Source of the DNA: 2-02-FULL-55-14 sp964473365
GTDB lineage: Bacteria > Bacteroidota > Ignavibacteria > UBA10030
NCBI GenBank assembly: GCA_964473365.1
Contig: CAYYOV010000012.1
Span: 1 to 64,000, forward strand
Direction: 5' to 3'
Length of the DNA: 64,000 nt
Shown: positions 8,355 through 16,065 of the stretch, one piece after another
Layout of the letters: the number at the start of each line of letters is the position of its first letter
How positions within the stretch are numbered: position 1 is the stretch's first letter
The notes under the pieces: model-generated
The model's input: the letters and a program-made list of their open reading frames with translations, nothing else
Told to the model about the DNA's origin: nothing
Databases searched by the model: none
Position numbers and translations under genes: made by a program

Positions 8355-9224
8355 ATGAAAGCAGTCACGGAACGCAACGCTAGCCGGATCAACGGCTTCT
8401 TCCCCCTGTTCGTCTGGTGCGCGGCGTTGGCATCAAACATCTACCTCATCTACTACGGCGCCTCCAATGACGATCCGATGGTCTTATGGATCGTGTTCCC
8501 CGTCTTCGCGCTGCTGTTCCTGACGATGAACAGCTTCTTCATCGTGCCGCCGAATGAAGCGCGCGTGCTGCTCCTTTTTGGCAAGTACGTCGGCTCCGTC
8601 CGCGAGGATGGTTTTTGGTTCGTCAATCCCTTCACGACGAAGAAGCGCATCTCGGTGCGCATCCACAACTTCAACAGCGACAAGATCAAGGTGAACGACC
8701 ACGACGGCAACCCGATCGAGATCGCAGCCGTGATCGTTTGGCGTGTGACCGATACGGCCCGTGCGACGTTCGATGTCGAAAACTACGAACAGTTTGTCGC
8801 GATCCAAAGCGAAACAGCCATCCGGTCACTGGCGACCGAGTATTCGTACGATTCACACGACGACCGTCCCTCGCTCCGGGGGAATACCGTGGAGATCTCC
8901 GAGGAGCTGAAGAAGCAGGTCCATACGCGGCTTGAGATCGCCGGTGTCGAGGTGCTCGAATCGCGCATCAGCCACCTGGCCTATGCACAGGAGATCGCGC
9001 AGGCCATGCTGCGCCGTCAGCAGGCCCAGGCGATCATCGCGGCCCGCAAGAAGATCGTCGAAGGAGCTGTCGGAATGGTGCAAGACGCCCTTCGGATGTT
9101 GAGCGAACAGAAGATCGTGGAACTCGACGAGGACAAGAAGGCCACAATGGTGAATAACCTCATGGTTGCGCTGGTCTCCGAATCGGAGGCCCAGCCCATC
9201 ATCAACACCGGTACGCTCTATTAG
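8355..9224 (+). CDS. SPFH/Band-7 domain membrane protein
   Basis: The 289-aa protein has two N-terminal membrane segments (about 14-33 and 41-62). An SPFH/prohibitin-type domain follows: NSFFIVPPNEARVLLLFGKYVGSVREDGFWFVNPF, then GNPIEIAAVIVWRVTDTARATFDV and a helical region ending with AYAQEIAQAMLRRQQAQAIIAARKKIVEGAV. This layout matches slipin-like scaffold proteins that oligomerise at the membrane. The ATG is preceded by AAAGGAG. It is the first gene of a four-gene operon behind a strong promoter. Its partner may be the downstream 71-aa membrane protein. The domain call is secure; the physiological role is not known. Confidence 0.85.
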   Translation: MKAVTERNASRINGFFPLFVWCAALASNIYLIYYGASNDDPMVLWIVFPVFALLFLTMNSFFIVPPNEARVLLLFGKYVGSVREDGFWFVNPFTTKKRISVRIHNFNSDKIKVNDHDGNPIEIAAVIVWRVTDTARATFDVENYEQFVAIQSETAIRSLATEYSYDSHDDRPSLRGNTVEISEELKKQVHTRLEIAGVEVLESRISHLAYAQEIAQAMLRRQQAQAIIAARKKIVEGAVGMVQDALRMLSEQKIVELDEDKKATMVNNLMVALVSESEAQPIINTGTLY

Positions 9225-9255
9225 CGTGTCTCGCAGGGCAATGAGAGAGGATCAC

Positions 9256-9471
9256 ATGAACGCCGTTCGATATGTCTCAGAGTCTGCGGTCACTGCTGTG
9301 GCCGCGTTGTTCGTGAGTGCCACCGTGACCATCCTCTATTCCTTCATCGTACACGGAACGGGCATGATCGATTGGGAAACAAGCATCCGTCTCGCGATCA
9401 CGCTCGGGATCATCATTCCGTGGGTGCATCGTCGGGGCCTGCAGGCATCGTCACCCGGCGCAACGTCGTAA
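9256..9471 (+). CDS. Small membrane protein of the SPFH operon
   Basis: The 71-aa product has two hydrophobic stretches (about 9-32, AVTAVAALFVSATVTILYSFIV, and 44-58, RLAITLGIIIPWV) and a basic tail. The ATG at 9256 follows GAGAGGAT and is preferred over the ATG at 9241. It lies 31 bp after the SPFH stop and 10 bp before the ribbon-helix-helix gene. It is too short for a family assignment; position suggests an SPFH partner. Confidence 0.6.
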   Translation: MNAVRYVSESAVTAVAALFVSATVTILYSFIVHGTGMIDWETSIRLAITLGIIIPWVHRRGLQASSPGATS

Positions 9472-9481
9472 CGAACTCCGG

Positions 9482-9673
9482 ATGGCAGAGAAGAAGAACA
9501 TACTCCTGCGCCTCGACAAGGAATTGCATGCCGCGATCTCGCGTTGGGCGGCGGACGACCTGAGAAGTATCAACGCCCAGATCGAATTTCTGCTGGCAGA
9601 GGCGGTCAAACGTGCCGGCCGCCGGGCGTCGCCGAGGCCAGACAGCACCACCCCTCCCACGGAGGACGCATGA
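9482..9673 (+). CDS. Arc/MetJ-type ribbon-helix-helix DNA-binding protein
   Basis: The 63-aa protein has the RHH pattern: a beta strand KNILLRLDKELH, helix A (AAISRWAADDLRS) and helix B (INAQIEFLLAEAVKRAG), then a short disordered tail. Such proteins dimerise through the strand and read palindromic half-sites in tandem. The gene overlaps the next one by 4 bp (ATGA), so the two are probably translationally coupled. Two TGATATCA palindromes 11 bp apart overlap the operon promoter, so autorepression is the simplest inference. RHH proteins are often antitoxins, but the next gene does not resemble a known toxin. Confidence 0.8.
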   Translation: MAEKKNILLRLDKELHAAISRWAADDLRSINAQIEFLLAEAVKRAGRRASPRPDSTTPPTEDA

Positions 9674-10185
9674 CATCGATCTCAACCTGGGCCGGAGCAA
9701 CCCTTCGCTGGCGCCAGCCTTCGATCTTCAAAGAGCATCATGAGCTCGTTGCGGAGGACGGAACCATCGCCGCCCGCCTGGATGGATCCGGAAAGATCCT
9801 GACCGAGCGATTCAAGGCCGAGGGCTTCGGCGGTTCGTGGGAATTCGGGTTCCTTGACTTCTGGCGCCTCCGCGTGGGCATCTACGAACCGGGCAGAGAA
9901 CTTCCCACGGCCACACTCGTTGGGCGAGCGTTCTCATCTGAAAAAACCCTCGAGCTGGCGAAGGGCGAGCGGTGGCAGGTTCGATACAGGATGTGGAAGG
10001 GGGTCTACGAGGTTCGTGACGGACGCGGGATGCCTGTGATGACGGCCCGCGCTAAGCTGTCATTCAAATGGCTGGGTGAAGTGGAGATCCCGGCGTACAC
10101 CTCGTCGCTCGAACGCAATCCGTGGATCATCATGCTCATCTATATGCTTCAGGTCCGCCAGCGCCGGCGGGCGTCACACGGCTGA
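9670..10185 (+). CDS. Unknown protein, beta-rich, last gene of the SPFH operon
   Basis: 171 aa, no signal peptide or clear membrane segment apart from a hydrophobic patch near the C-terminus (NPWIIMLIYMLQVRQRRR). The body alternates short strands rich in Trp/Phe/Gly (HHELVAEDGTIAARL, GSWEFGFLDFWRLRVGIYE, RYRMWKGVYEVRDGRG). The pattern loosely recalls tubby/LURP-one-like folds, but I see no diagnostic motif. The start at 9670 is set by GGAGG at 9661 and the 4-bp overlap with the RHH gene. Context points to a membrane-linked role with the SPFH protein; a toxin function cannot be argued from sequence. Confidence 0.7.
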   Translation: MTSISTWAGATLRWRQPSIFKEHHELVAEDGTIAARLDGSGKILTERFKAEGFGGSWEFGFLDFWRLRVGIYEPGRELPTATLVGRAFSSEKTLELAKGERWQVRYRMWKGVYEVRDGRGMPVMTARAKLSFKWLGEVEIPAYTSSLERNPWIIMLIYMLQVRQRRRASHG

Positions 10186-10192
10186 AGGCGGG

Positions 10193-10609
10193 CTACGCCT
10201 TCCCCTTGAATTGCCTGGACCGCGTGCGAGCTTTCGTCCGCGGTCCTTGCGTCTTTCCCCGTTTATGTCGGCGGGTCGTAATGCGAGGCGCGACGAGCTC
10301 ATAGGAATGGTCGATCATGCGATAGACCTCGGCGGCGGGAACCGTTCCGTCTAACACCACCGTGTTCCAATGACGCTTGTTCATGTGGTATCCTGGCGTG
10401 ACCCCCTCGTAGCGCTCACGCCATTCAATGGCCTTCTCTGGGTCTGCCTTCAGATTGACCTGAAACGGAATCCGCGTCAGAATTGTCAGCGCAAAGATCT
10501 TTCCTTTCACCTTAAAGACGAGCACATCGTCCCCGAACGGCATTCCCTCCGTCACGTGCCCGGGTCTATTCCTACAATACGTGCGGATATCATCGATCGT
10601 CAGCGCCAT
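10193..10609 (-). CDS. MmcQ/YjbR-family protein
   Basis: The 138-aa protein carries the YjbR/CyaY-like fold signature: IDDIRTYCRNRPGHVTEGMPFGDDVLVFKVKGKIFAL, then VNLKADPEKAIEWRERY and TPGYHMNKRHWNTVVLDG, ending with a helix (MIDHSYELVAPRI) and a very basic tail. The family is annotated as DNA-binding from structure; its role is poorly defined. The ATG at 10609 is preferred to an upstream TTG. It converges with the SPFH operon with only 7 bp between stops. Confidence 0.85.
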   Translation of the reverse strand: MALTIDDIRTYCRNRPGHVTEGMPFGDDVLVFKVKGKIFALTILTRIPFQVNLKADPEKAIEWRERYEGVTPGYHMNKRHWNTVVLDGTVPAAEVYRMIDHSYELVAPRITTRRHKRGKTQGPRTKARTRSRQFKGKA

Positions 10610-10638
10610 ACGGCAAGATACCCCCCCATCTGACAATC

Positions 10639-10675
10639 CGAAAGCCGGCCAGGTTCTTTACCCAGCCGGCTTCCG
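10639..10675. repeat. Inverted repeat upstream of the YjbR gene
   Basis: CGAAAGCCGGC (10639-10649) pairs with GCCGGCTTCCG (10665-10675) with one mismatch around a 15-nt loop. It lies 30 bp upstream of the YjbR start on the minus strand; it has no T-run on either strand. It may be a 5' leader hairpin. Confidence 0.4.
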
Positions 10676-10778
10676 ATCGTTCTATTGGGCCACCTGATGA
10701 CTCGCCAATCCCTTTCAGGATCAGAGGGTTGTGCGGTCATCCCTGAGAACACATGTCGCACGAAGCTTCGAATGATGC

Positions 10779-10807
10779 AAAAACGAAGGGTCCCCGAAGG
10801 GACCCTT
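10779..10807 (-). terminator. Rho-independent terminator of the lipoprotein gene
   Basis: On the minus strand a perfect 9-bp stem (AAGGGTCCC/GGGACCCTT) with a TTCG tetraloop is followed by CGTTTTTGC. It lies 29 bp after the stop codon of the 10836-11399 gene. Confidence 0.85.
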
Positions 10808-10835
10808 CACGAGACGCGGTAAGATGTGCTCTTCG

Positions 10836-11399
10836 TTACGGCTTGGCGACGATCGATTCAACCATGGCATCGAATTCCGACGCCGCGGCATCCGTGACTG
10901 CCTTGGGCCCAGTGAGCTTGAAGAAGACCATGCCGCCGGGAGCCGAAATTACGGCGCCCATAAGTTTGTAGTTTTCTTTCTTTCCCTGTGATTGCATCAT
11001 CGGACCACCGGGTGAAAGATACGCCCCCTCGATGGCCACGGTCGTAACGGGGATCTCCCCGACCTTTCGCTCCTTCTTCTCCGTCGTGACGCCATTTTCG
11101 AACTGCGTCGCCCACCGCTGGATATTCAGTTCGACATCGCCCCCTTGACCAGCGCCAAAGAAGAAGACCGCACACTCTCCCCCTTCAGCACTTCCGTCGG
11201 TGGCGGGGAGGTTGTATGTCGCTGCGCGCATCATACGCGGAGCACCCTTTTCCCATCGTGAGGGATATGACCACAGGATCCCGGCAACGGCCGCATCGTC
11301 GGTTTCCTTGGTCAGCGGGACATTGGATGAACGCGATGGACCGCCGCAACCGATCAAAAGCAGGGCAGTGATGACCACCAGCACGGTACTTCGAATCAT
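10836..11399 (-). CDS. Conserved hypothetical lipoprotein
   Basis: The 187-aa product starts with a lipoprotein signal (VLVVITALLLIGC, Cys at about 18), placing it in the envelope. The mature part contains GILWSYPSRWEKGAPRMMRAATYNLP, CAVFFFGAGQGGDVELNIQRWATQF and AYLSPGGPMMQSQGKKENYKLMGAVI, ending ASEFDAMVESI. This looks like a globular domain with a membrane-use pattern similar to other exported proteins of unknown function. The ATG at 11399 is chosen because the signal peptide begins there and AAAGG precedes it. A strong terminator follows at 10779-10807, so it is probably monocistronic. Confidence 0.75.
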   Translation of the reverse strand: MIRSTVLVVITALLLIGCGGPSRSSNVPLTKETDDAAVAGILWSYPSRWEKGAPRMMRAATYNLPATDGSAEGGECAVFFFGAGQGGDVELNIQRWATQFENGVTTEKKERKVGEIPVTTVAIEGAYLSPGGPMMQSQGKKENYKLMGAVISAPGGMVFFKLTGPKAVTDAAASEFDAMVESIVAKP

Positions 11400-11534
11400 G
11401 GATAGGACCTTTGAAAGGGTTTCGGAATGGCTGGTATTGTACGGGAAAATGACGAAAAAGCCCAGCGCCAGATGTTCCCAACAGCCCACATCTCCGGAGA
11501 ACCTTGTCCTGACCAGAGGTAATGCGCAGAAAGA

Positions 11535-11570
11535 GAACGCCCTGCCGAATCCAGGTTCAGCAGAGCGTTC
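11535..11570 (-). terminator. Probable terminator of the Spy/CpxP-like gene
   Basis: GAACGC-x-CTGC pairs with GCAG-x-GCGTTC (11-bp stem, one mismatch, 14-nt loop). On the minus strand it is followed by TCTTTCTG and begins 25 bp after the 11595 stop. Confidence 0.55.
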
Positions 11571-11594
11571 GTCGTTCTACGAACACGAGGTTGT

Positions 11595-12071
11595 TCAGCG
11601 TCTCGGCCGATCGTCTGGCAGCGCTTGCCTGGGCTGCCGACCCATCCCGCGCGGAACGCGTCCGGATGGCCGACGGGGAGCCCGACTGTCAGCGCTCTGC
11701 ACCAGGGCCCGCTTCCAAATAGACTGCTGTTCAGCGGTGAGCAGCTTCTGAACCGCGAACCAGTGGCCCAGGCGCAGTGCAGCGGTCTGAGCCTTCAGAT
11801 CAGCGATCTCTTTGATCTTCTTCTCGATCGCCGCCTGCTGTGGGGCGTCCGCGCGCAGCAGGTATCGAAGGTCGACACCGGCCGAAGCGGTCTTCGCCCG
11901 AAGGTCGATCATGCGCTTGAGGTGTTCGGCCTGCAAGCGTTCGACCTCCGGCCGCTGCTGGTCAGTGAGACGAAGATGTCGGAACAGCGCCGCTGAGCCA
12001 CGGGCGTCCTGGGCAACAGCCTGGATCAATGAACAGGAAATGAGCAATGCAAGAACCGAGATGCGTTTCAT
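11595..12071 (-). CDS. Spy/CpxP-like (LTXXQ motif) periplasmic protein
   Basis: 158 aa with a signal peptide (SVLALLISCSLIQAVAQ). The mature protein is helical with the pair of LTxxQ-type repeats seen in Spy/CpxP relatives: HLRLTDQQRPEVERLQAEH and later LLTAEQQSIWKRALV. It ends in a basic, Arg/Pro-rich tail. Family members act as periplasmic chaperones or metal/stress sensors. Neighbours (a lipoprotein downstream, gpsA-plsY upstream) do not narrow the role. Confidence 0.75.
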   Translation of the reverse strand: MKRISVLALLISCSLIQAVAQDARGSAALFRHLRLTDQQRPEVERLQAEHLKRMIDLRAKTASAGVDLRYLLRADAPQQAAIEKKIKEIADLKAQTAALRLGHWFAVQKLLTAEQQSIWKRALVQSADSRAPRRPSGRVPRGMGRQPRQALPDDRPRR

Positions 12072-12127
12072 CGGAGGCCTCCGTCAACATGATGCTCGTT
12101 TGACAGTTCGTCCGGTTCCCGGTTTAA

Positions 12128-13123
12128 TCACTCGGCTTTGGCGTCACGCGTCATCAGGTCGTAGGTGGCCTGCGTCGGATCCTTCCCCTCGAACAGGACA
12201 TGGTAGACTTCATATGCCATGGGCATATCGACGTGGTGCTTCTTCGCCAACTCGTGGATCGCCTTCGATGTGGCGACGCCCTCGGCGACCATGACCATCT
12301 CTTTCAGGATGTCGTCGAGCTTGCGGCCCTTCCCGATCTGCTCACCGACATGCCGGTTCCGGCTGTGGCGGCTCATGCACGTCACGATGAGATCGCCGAT
12401 GCCTGAAAGACCAGCGAACGTGATCGGCTGGGCCCCCATTTTTACGCCCAACCTGGTGATCTCGTAGACACCGCGCGTCATGATGGCAGCTTTGGTGTTG
12501 TCGCCAAAGCCCGCCCCGTCGCTGATACCCGCGGCAATGGCAATGACGTTCTTGATCGCCCCGCCAAGTTCGACACCCCGGATATCGTCGTTGACGTAGA
12601 CGCGAAAGTACGGCGTCATGAAGGCGTCCTGCACCATCTTTGCCGTCTTGTGGCGGAACGAAGATGCCACAACGGCCGTCGGGATCTTTCGGCATACCTC
12701 CTCGGCATGGCTGGGGCCCGACAAGATGGCAAGGTTCTCCTTCTGCTCGTGCTCAAGAACGTCCAGGAGCACCTCGGACATCGTCATGAGCGATTCGGCT
12801 TCGATGCCTTTCGCGACATTGCAGATGACGGTGTTCGTGAGGTCGAGATGCCGGATCCTCTCGAGGACGGAGCGAAGGAATTGAGCGGGAACCGCGGCCA
12901 CGATCAGGTCACGGCCGGTAGATGCAGCTTCGACGTCGGTGGAGATCTGAAGGAGAGGCGGTAGGAGGACGCCCGGCAGGAAGGCAGCATTCTCGCGCGT
13001 TGCACGCATCTGCTCGGCCTGGGCGTCCTTGTAGGTCCACAACGTGACCTGGTGCCCCTTTTCGACGAGCACAAGCGCGAGCGTGGTGCCCCAGCTGCCG
13101 GCACCAAGAACGGTAACATTCAT
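12128..13123 (-). CDS. gpsA: Glycerol-3-phosphate dehydrogenase [NAD(P)+]
   Basis: GpsA reduces dihydroxyacetone phosphate to sn-glycerol 3-phosphate for phospholipid synthesis in the cytosol. The 331-aa protein opens with the Rossmann motif VTVLGAGSWGTTLA (GxGxxG at 7-12). It carries the characteristic LSGPSHAEEV, GAIKNVIAIAAGISDGAGFGDNTKAA (with the catalytic Lys region) and GLSGIGDLIVTCMSRHSRNRHVG. The ATG at 13123 fits the family N-terminus. plsY lies 85 bp upstream on the same strand, so the two successive steps of phospholipid synthesis are linked. Confidence 0.97.
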   Translation of the reverse strand: MNVTVLGAGSWGTTLALVLVEKGHQVTLWTYKDAQAEQMRATRENAAFLPGVLLPPLLQISTDVEAASTGRDLIVAAVPAQFLRSVLERIRHLDLTNTVICNVAKGIEAESLMTMSEVLLDVLEHEQKENLAILSGPSHAEEVCRKIPTAVVASSFRHKTAKMVQDAFMTPYFRVYVNDDIRGVELGGAIKNVIAIAAGISDGAGFGDNTKAAIMTRGVYEITRLGVKMGAQPITFAGLSGIGDLIVTCMSRHSRNRHVGEQIGKGRKLDDILKEMVMVAEGVATSKAIHELAKKHHVDMPMAYEVYHVLFEGKDPTQATYDLMTRDAKAE

Positions 13124-13208
13124 GTTCGAACCGTGACGGATCGGCCCCTGCCCTGCAACACCCCCGGCGCACACCGCCGCAGGCGGGGCCGGTGTTTTCG
13201 ATTGGCCG

Positions 13209-13889
13209 TCAGCTCTCGGCGGATCGCTTGCGCGAGAAGCTGGTGATCTTATTCTCCGTCCCGGCGATCAAACGACGGATGTTCGTCCGGTGGGAGTAGA
13301 TGAGGAACAACGCGACCCCTACGCTGAAATAGACGAGCGTGCGATAGCTCGGGATCTCGTCCATGAAGATATTATACCGCACGATGAGGGACAACGGAAA
13401 GGCGACGGCCGCCGCGATCGAACCGAGCGACACGTAGCGCGAGGCCAAAAAGACCACGAGGAAGATGCTGATCGAAACGGCAAACTCTGTCGGTGCAACA
13501 CCAAGAAGCATTCCAGCCGCGGTGGCTATACCCTTTCCACCACGGAACCCGGCAAAGACCGTCCAGACATGACCGATGATGGCCGCACCGCCACAGATGA
13601 GTTGGATCACGGTGAAGTCGTCGAACGGTGTCCGATTATAGAACGGAAGCGACGGGTCCCAGAAGAGTCGCGCGACGATCGTGGTCGCAACGACCCCCTT
13701 CAACGCGTCCACGACCATCACGAACACGCCCGACTTCCAGCCGAGCACCCGGAACACATTGGTCCCACCCGCATTTCCGCTACCTTTCGTGCGGATGTCG
13801 AACCCGTGCCGCCATTTGGACAGCATGACGGCTGTCGGGATCGACCCGACGATGTAGCTGAGAAGCACTACCAAGACCATGTTGAACAT
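13209..13889 (-). CDS. plsY: Acyl-phosphate:glycerol-3-phosphate acyltransferase
   Basis: PlsY transfers an acyl group from acyl-phosphate to glycerol 3-phosphate in the inner membrane. The 226-aa protein has the family motifs in order: SYIVGSIPTAVMLSK, the GSGNAGGTNVFRVLGW loop, and HVWTVFAGFRGGKGIATAAGMLLG, followed by HRTNIRRLIAGTENKI. At least five hydrophobic segments are visible. It is immediately upstream of gpsA, which supplies its substrate. Confidence 0.97.
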   Translation of the reverse strand: MFNMVLVVLLSYIVGSIPTAVMLSKWRHGFDIRTKGSGNAGGTNVFRVLGWKSGVFVMVVDALKGVVATTIVARLFWDPSLPFYNRTPFDDFTVIQLICGGAAIIGHVWTVFAGFRGGKGIATAAGMLLGVAPTEFAVSISIFLVVFLASRYVSLGSIAAAVAFPLSLIVRYNIFMDEIPSYRTLVYFSVGVALFLIYSHRTNIRRLIAGTENKITSFSRKRSAES

Positions 13890-13975
13890 TGGTAGACCTT
13901 ATAGGTGGTTGGGTGTTGAGAACCAAAATGTCCTGACAAAATATCAGATTCGACACCAAAAGGCAAGAATGAGAA

Positions 13976-14698
13976 TCACCGATCCTCCGGCCGGCCCTGG
14001 AGTCGCTCATGGATCAACATCGCCAGGTCAAGATCCTCTTTCGTGGTGATCTTGACGTTGTCATACGACCCCTCCACGATCCGGATCCGGACCCCGATGC
14101 GTTCGACAAGTGCCGCCTCGTCGGTGGAGTAGAACCTGTCCTTGGCCGCCTGTCGAAAGGCCTTCTGGAGGATATCTGCCCGAAATGTCTGCGGAGTCTG
14201 TACCAGCCAAAGGGCAGCCCGGTCGAGGGTCTCGTCGAAGAAACCGCCACCCCTGGAGCGCCGCATTGTATCTTTGGGCTGGACGGCAAGGACGGCGGTA
14301 CCGAACTCTTTACAGACCTCGATCGACTGGGCGATCTTCTTCGGTGCAATGAACGGCCGGACGCCGTCGTGAACGACGATGATGTCCGACGGCTTGGCCC
14401 GGAGCGTACGGAGGACGTGTGCCACTGAATCCTGCCGCTGATCTCCACCCACGATCACTTTGCTCACCTTGTGGAGCCGATATCGGCTGACGATCGACTC
14501 CATGTCCACGATCGCGGACGACGGCACCGCTACGGCGACCTCATCCACCTCCGGACAGTGTTCGAACTGCTGGAGTGTGTGGACCACGATCGGCTTGCCG
14601 CGCAGCAGGAGGAACTGCTTGCGCGTGGACCCGCCGAGGCGTGCGCCTGCTCCGGCTGCGGGAACGATCGCGAAGACCTTTGGACGTCGTGTTGGCAT
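13976..14698 (-). CDS. ispD: 2-C-methyl-D-erythritol 4-phosphate cytidylyltransferase
   Basis: IspD makes CDP-methylerythritol in the MEP isoprenoid pathway. The 240-aa product has the nucleotide-binding VFAIVPAAGAGARLGGSTRKQFLLLRGKPIVVHTL, GGDQRQDSVAHVL, VVHDGVRPFI, LVQTPQTFRADIL and TDEAALVE, all characteristic. The ATG at 14698 is preferred over an upstream in-frame start because it abuts the core domain. Its isoprenoid product may feed the carotenoid gene at 56633-58186, though the loci are far apart. Confidence 0.96.
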   Translation of the reverse strand: MPTRRPKVFAIVPAAGAGARLGGSTRKQFLLLRGKPIVVHTLQQFEHCPEVDEVAVAVPSSAIVDMESIVSRYRLHKVSKVIVGGDQRQDSVAHVLRTLRAKPSDIIVVHDGVRPFIAPKKIAQSIEVCKEFGTAVLAVQPKDTMRRSRGGGFFDETLDRAALWLVQTPQTFRADILQKAFRQAAKDRFYSTDEAALVERIGVRIRIVEGSYDNVKITTKEDLDLAMLIHERLQGRPEDR

Positions 14699-14902
14699 GT
14701 GAAGCAGACTCTCCGCAAGGGGCCGCGTCGGATCTTGCCCGAGGCCCATGGCAACTGTCGCGCCCGCCAGACTGGTTCCGCTCGAGTTGAGGCGAACGGG
14801 CAGCTACGATCAGCACGTTCCACGTGTGCGATCTCCGCTGCGCGAGATGCATGGTGCGCCACCACGCGTCGGGCCACGAAGATCGTGCCCCGACGCCGGA
14901 GG

Positions 14903-15940
14903 CTAGAGCAGCAACATCGCGTCGCCGTACGAGTAGAACCTGTACCCTTCCTTGATCGCCCGCTTGTACTGGCGCATCAGGAAGTCATGACCCGCGAAGG
15001 CGCTCACGAGCATCAGGAGCGTCGACTCTGGAAGATGGAAATTGGTGATGAGCCGATCTGTGATCTTGAAGTCGTATGGCGGGAAAATGAACTTGTCAGT
15101 CCAGCCTCGCGCCGGCTTCACATGGCCCATGGAAGTTACGCTCGACTCGACCGCGCGACAGGCGCTGGTGCCCACGACGAAGACATTCTTCTTCCCGTCG
15201 ATGGTCTTGTTGATGATCGAAGCCGACTCCGGAGAAATCTCATAATACTCCGAATCCATCTTGTGCTTCGTGAGGTCCTCGACCTCCACAGGACGGAACG
15301 ACCCCAGACCGACGTGGAGAACGACAGGGGCGATCTTGACCCCCTTCTTCTCGATCTTCTTCAGGAGCGCCTTCGTGAAGTGCAACCCGGCGGTTGGAGC
15401 AGCCACGGCCCCCAGGACCCGCGCATACACGGTCTGATACGACTCCTTGTCCTTGTTCGTCGGGTCACGCTTGATGTACGGCGGCAACGGCGTCAGGCCG
15501 ATCCGTTCGATGATCTTGAAGAAATCACCTTTGTGGTTGAACCGGACTGTCCGGCCGCGCGACGTGGTGTTGTCGATCACCTCACACCACAGCTTACCGT
15601 CGTCGAAGAAGATCTTGTTGCCGATCCGCACCTTGCGGGCCGGGTCGACGATGACGTCCCAGATGTTCTCCTCAGCGTTCAGTTCACGCAGGAGGAATAC
15701 CTCGATCCGGGCGTTCGTTTTTTCCTTCTTCCCGTACAAGCGCGCCTGGAAGACGCGGGTCTCATTCACGACGAGACAGTCTCCCTTCTGCAGATAGTCG
15801 ACCACGTCGGTGAAGCGCCGGTCTTCTGCAGATTCGGTGGTGCGATCGAGCACCATCAACTGGGAGTGGTCGCGGGGCGACACCGGGTGCTTCGCGACGA
15901 GATTACGGGGAAGCGGATAGCGAAAATCAGAGAGCTTCAT
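14903..15940 (-). CDS. queA: tRNA preQ1(34) S-adenosylmethionine ribosyltransferase-isomerase
   Basis: QueA transfers and isomerises the ribose of SAM onto preQ1 in tRNA, forming epoxyqueuosine. The 345-aa protein is full length and has the family blocks: YPLPRNLVAKHPVSPRDHSQLMVLDR, GDCLVVNETRVFQARLYG, VAAPTAGLHFT, HVGLGSFRPVEVEDL and NFHLPESTLLMLVSAFAG. No other queuosine gene is adjacent. The gap 14750-14902 upstream of ispD shows no features. Confidence 0.97.
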   Translation of the reverse strand: MKLSDFRYPLPRNLVAKHPVSPRDHSQLMVLDRTTESAEDRRFTDVVDYLQKGDCLVVNETRVFQARLYGKKEKTNARIEVFLLRELNAEENIWDVIVDPARKVRIGNKIFFDDGKLWCEVIDNTTSRGRTVRFNHKGDFFKIIERIGLTPLPPYIKRDPTNKDKESYQTVYARVLGAVAAPTAGLHFTKALLKKIEKKGVKIAPVVLHVGLGSFRPVEVEDLTKHKMDSEYYEISPESASIINKTIDGKKNVFVVGTSACRAVESSVTSMGHVKPARGWTDKFIFPPYDFKITDRLITNFHLPESTLLMLVSAFAGHDFLMRQYKRAIKEGYRFYSYGDAMLLL

Positions 15941-15975
15941 TGCTCGTTGTCCTTCGATTCATGATCGGACCGCCG

Positions 15976-16008
15976 GGGTCCCGGCGACGGCGAACCGTGC
16001 CGGGACCC
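15976..16008 (-). terminator. Perfect 10-bp hairpin between ppdK and queA
   Basis: GGGTCCCGGC pairs with GCCGGGACCC around a 13-nt loop. It lies 58 bp after the ppdK stop and 36 bp before the queA start, both on the minus strand. No T-run follows, so it may be a terminator, an mRNA-processing hairpin or a leader structure. Confidence 0.45.
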
Positions 16009-16065
16009 TGCGGATGGTCCCCAAATACCGTAGGGCCGGAACGATGGTCCCGACCCTCGACGGTC

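Noticed and set aside
9482..10185. Classical RHH toxin-antitoxin pair
   Set aside because: The 171-aa partner has no ParE, RelE, PIN, HicA or MazF-like motif, and the pair is embedded in an SPFH operon.
10639..10675. Riboswitch upstream of the YjbR gene
   Set aside because: Only a simple stem is visible, with no conserved riboswitch core, and the gene has no metabolite-linked role.
14471..15964. 497-codon plus-strand frame opposite ispD and queA
   Set aside because: No recognisable domain, and both minus-strand genes are complete and unmistakable.
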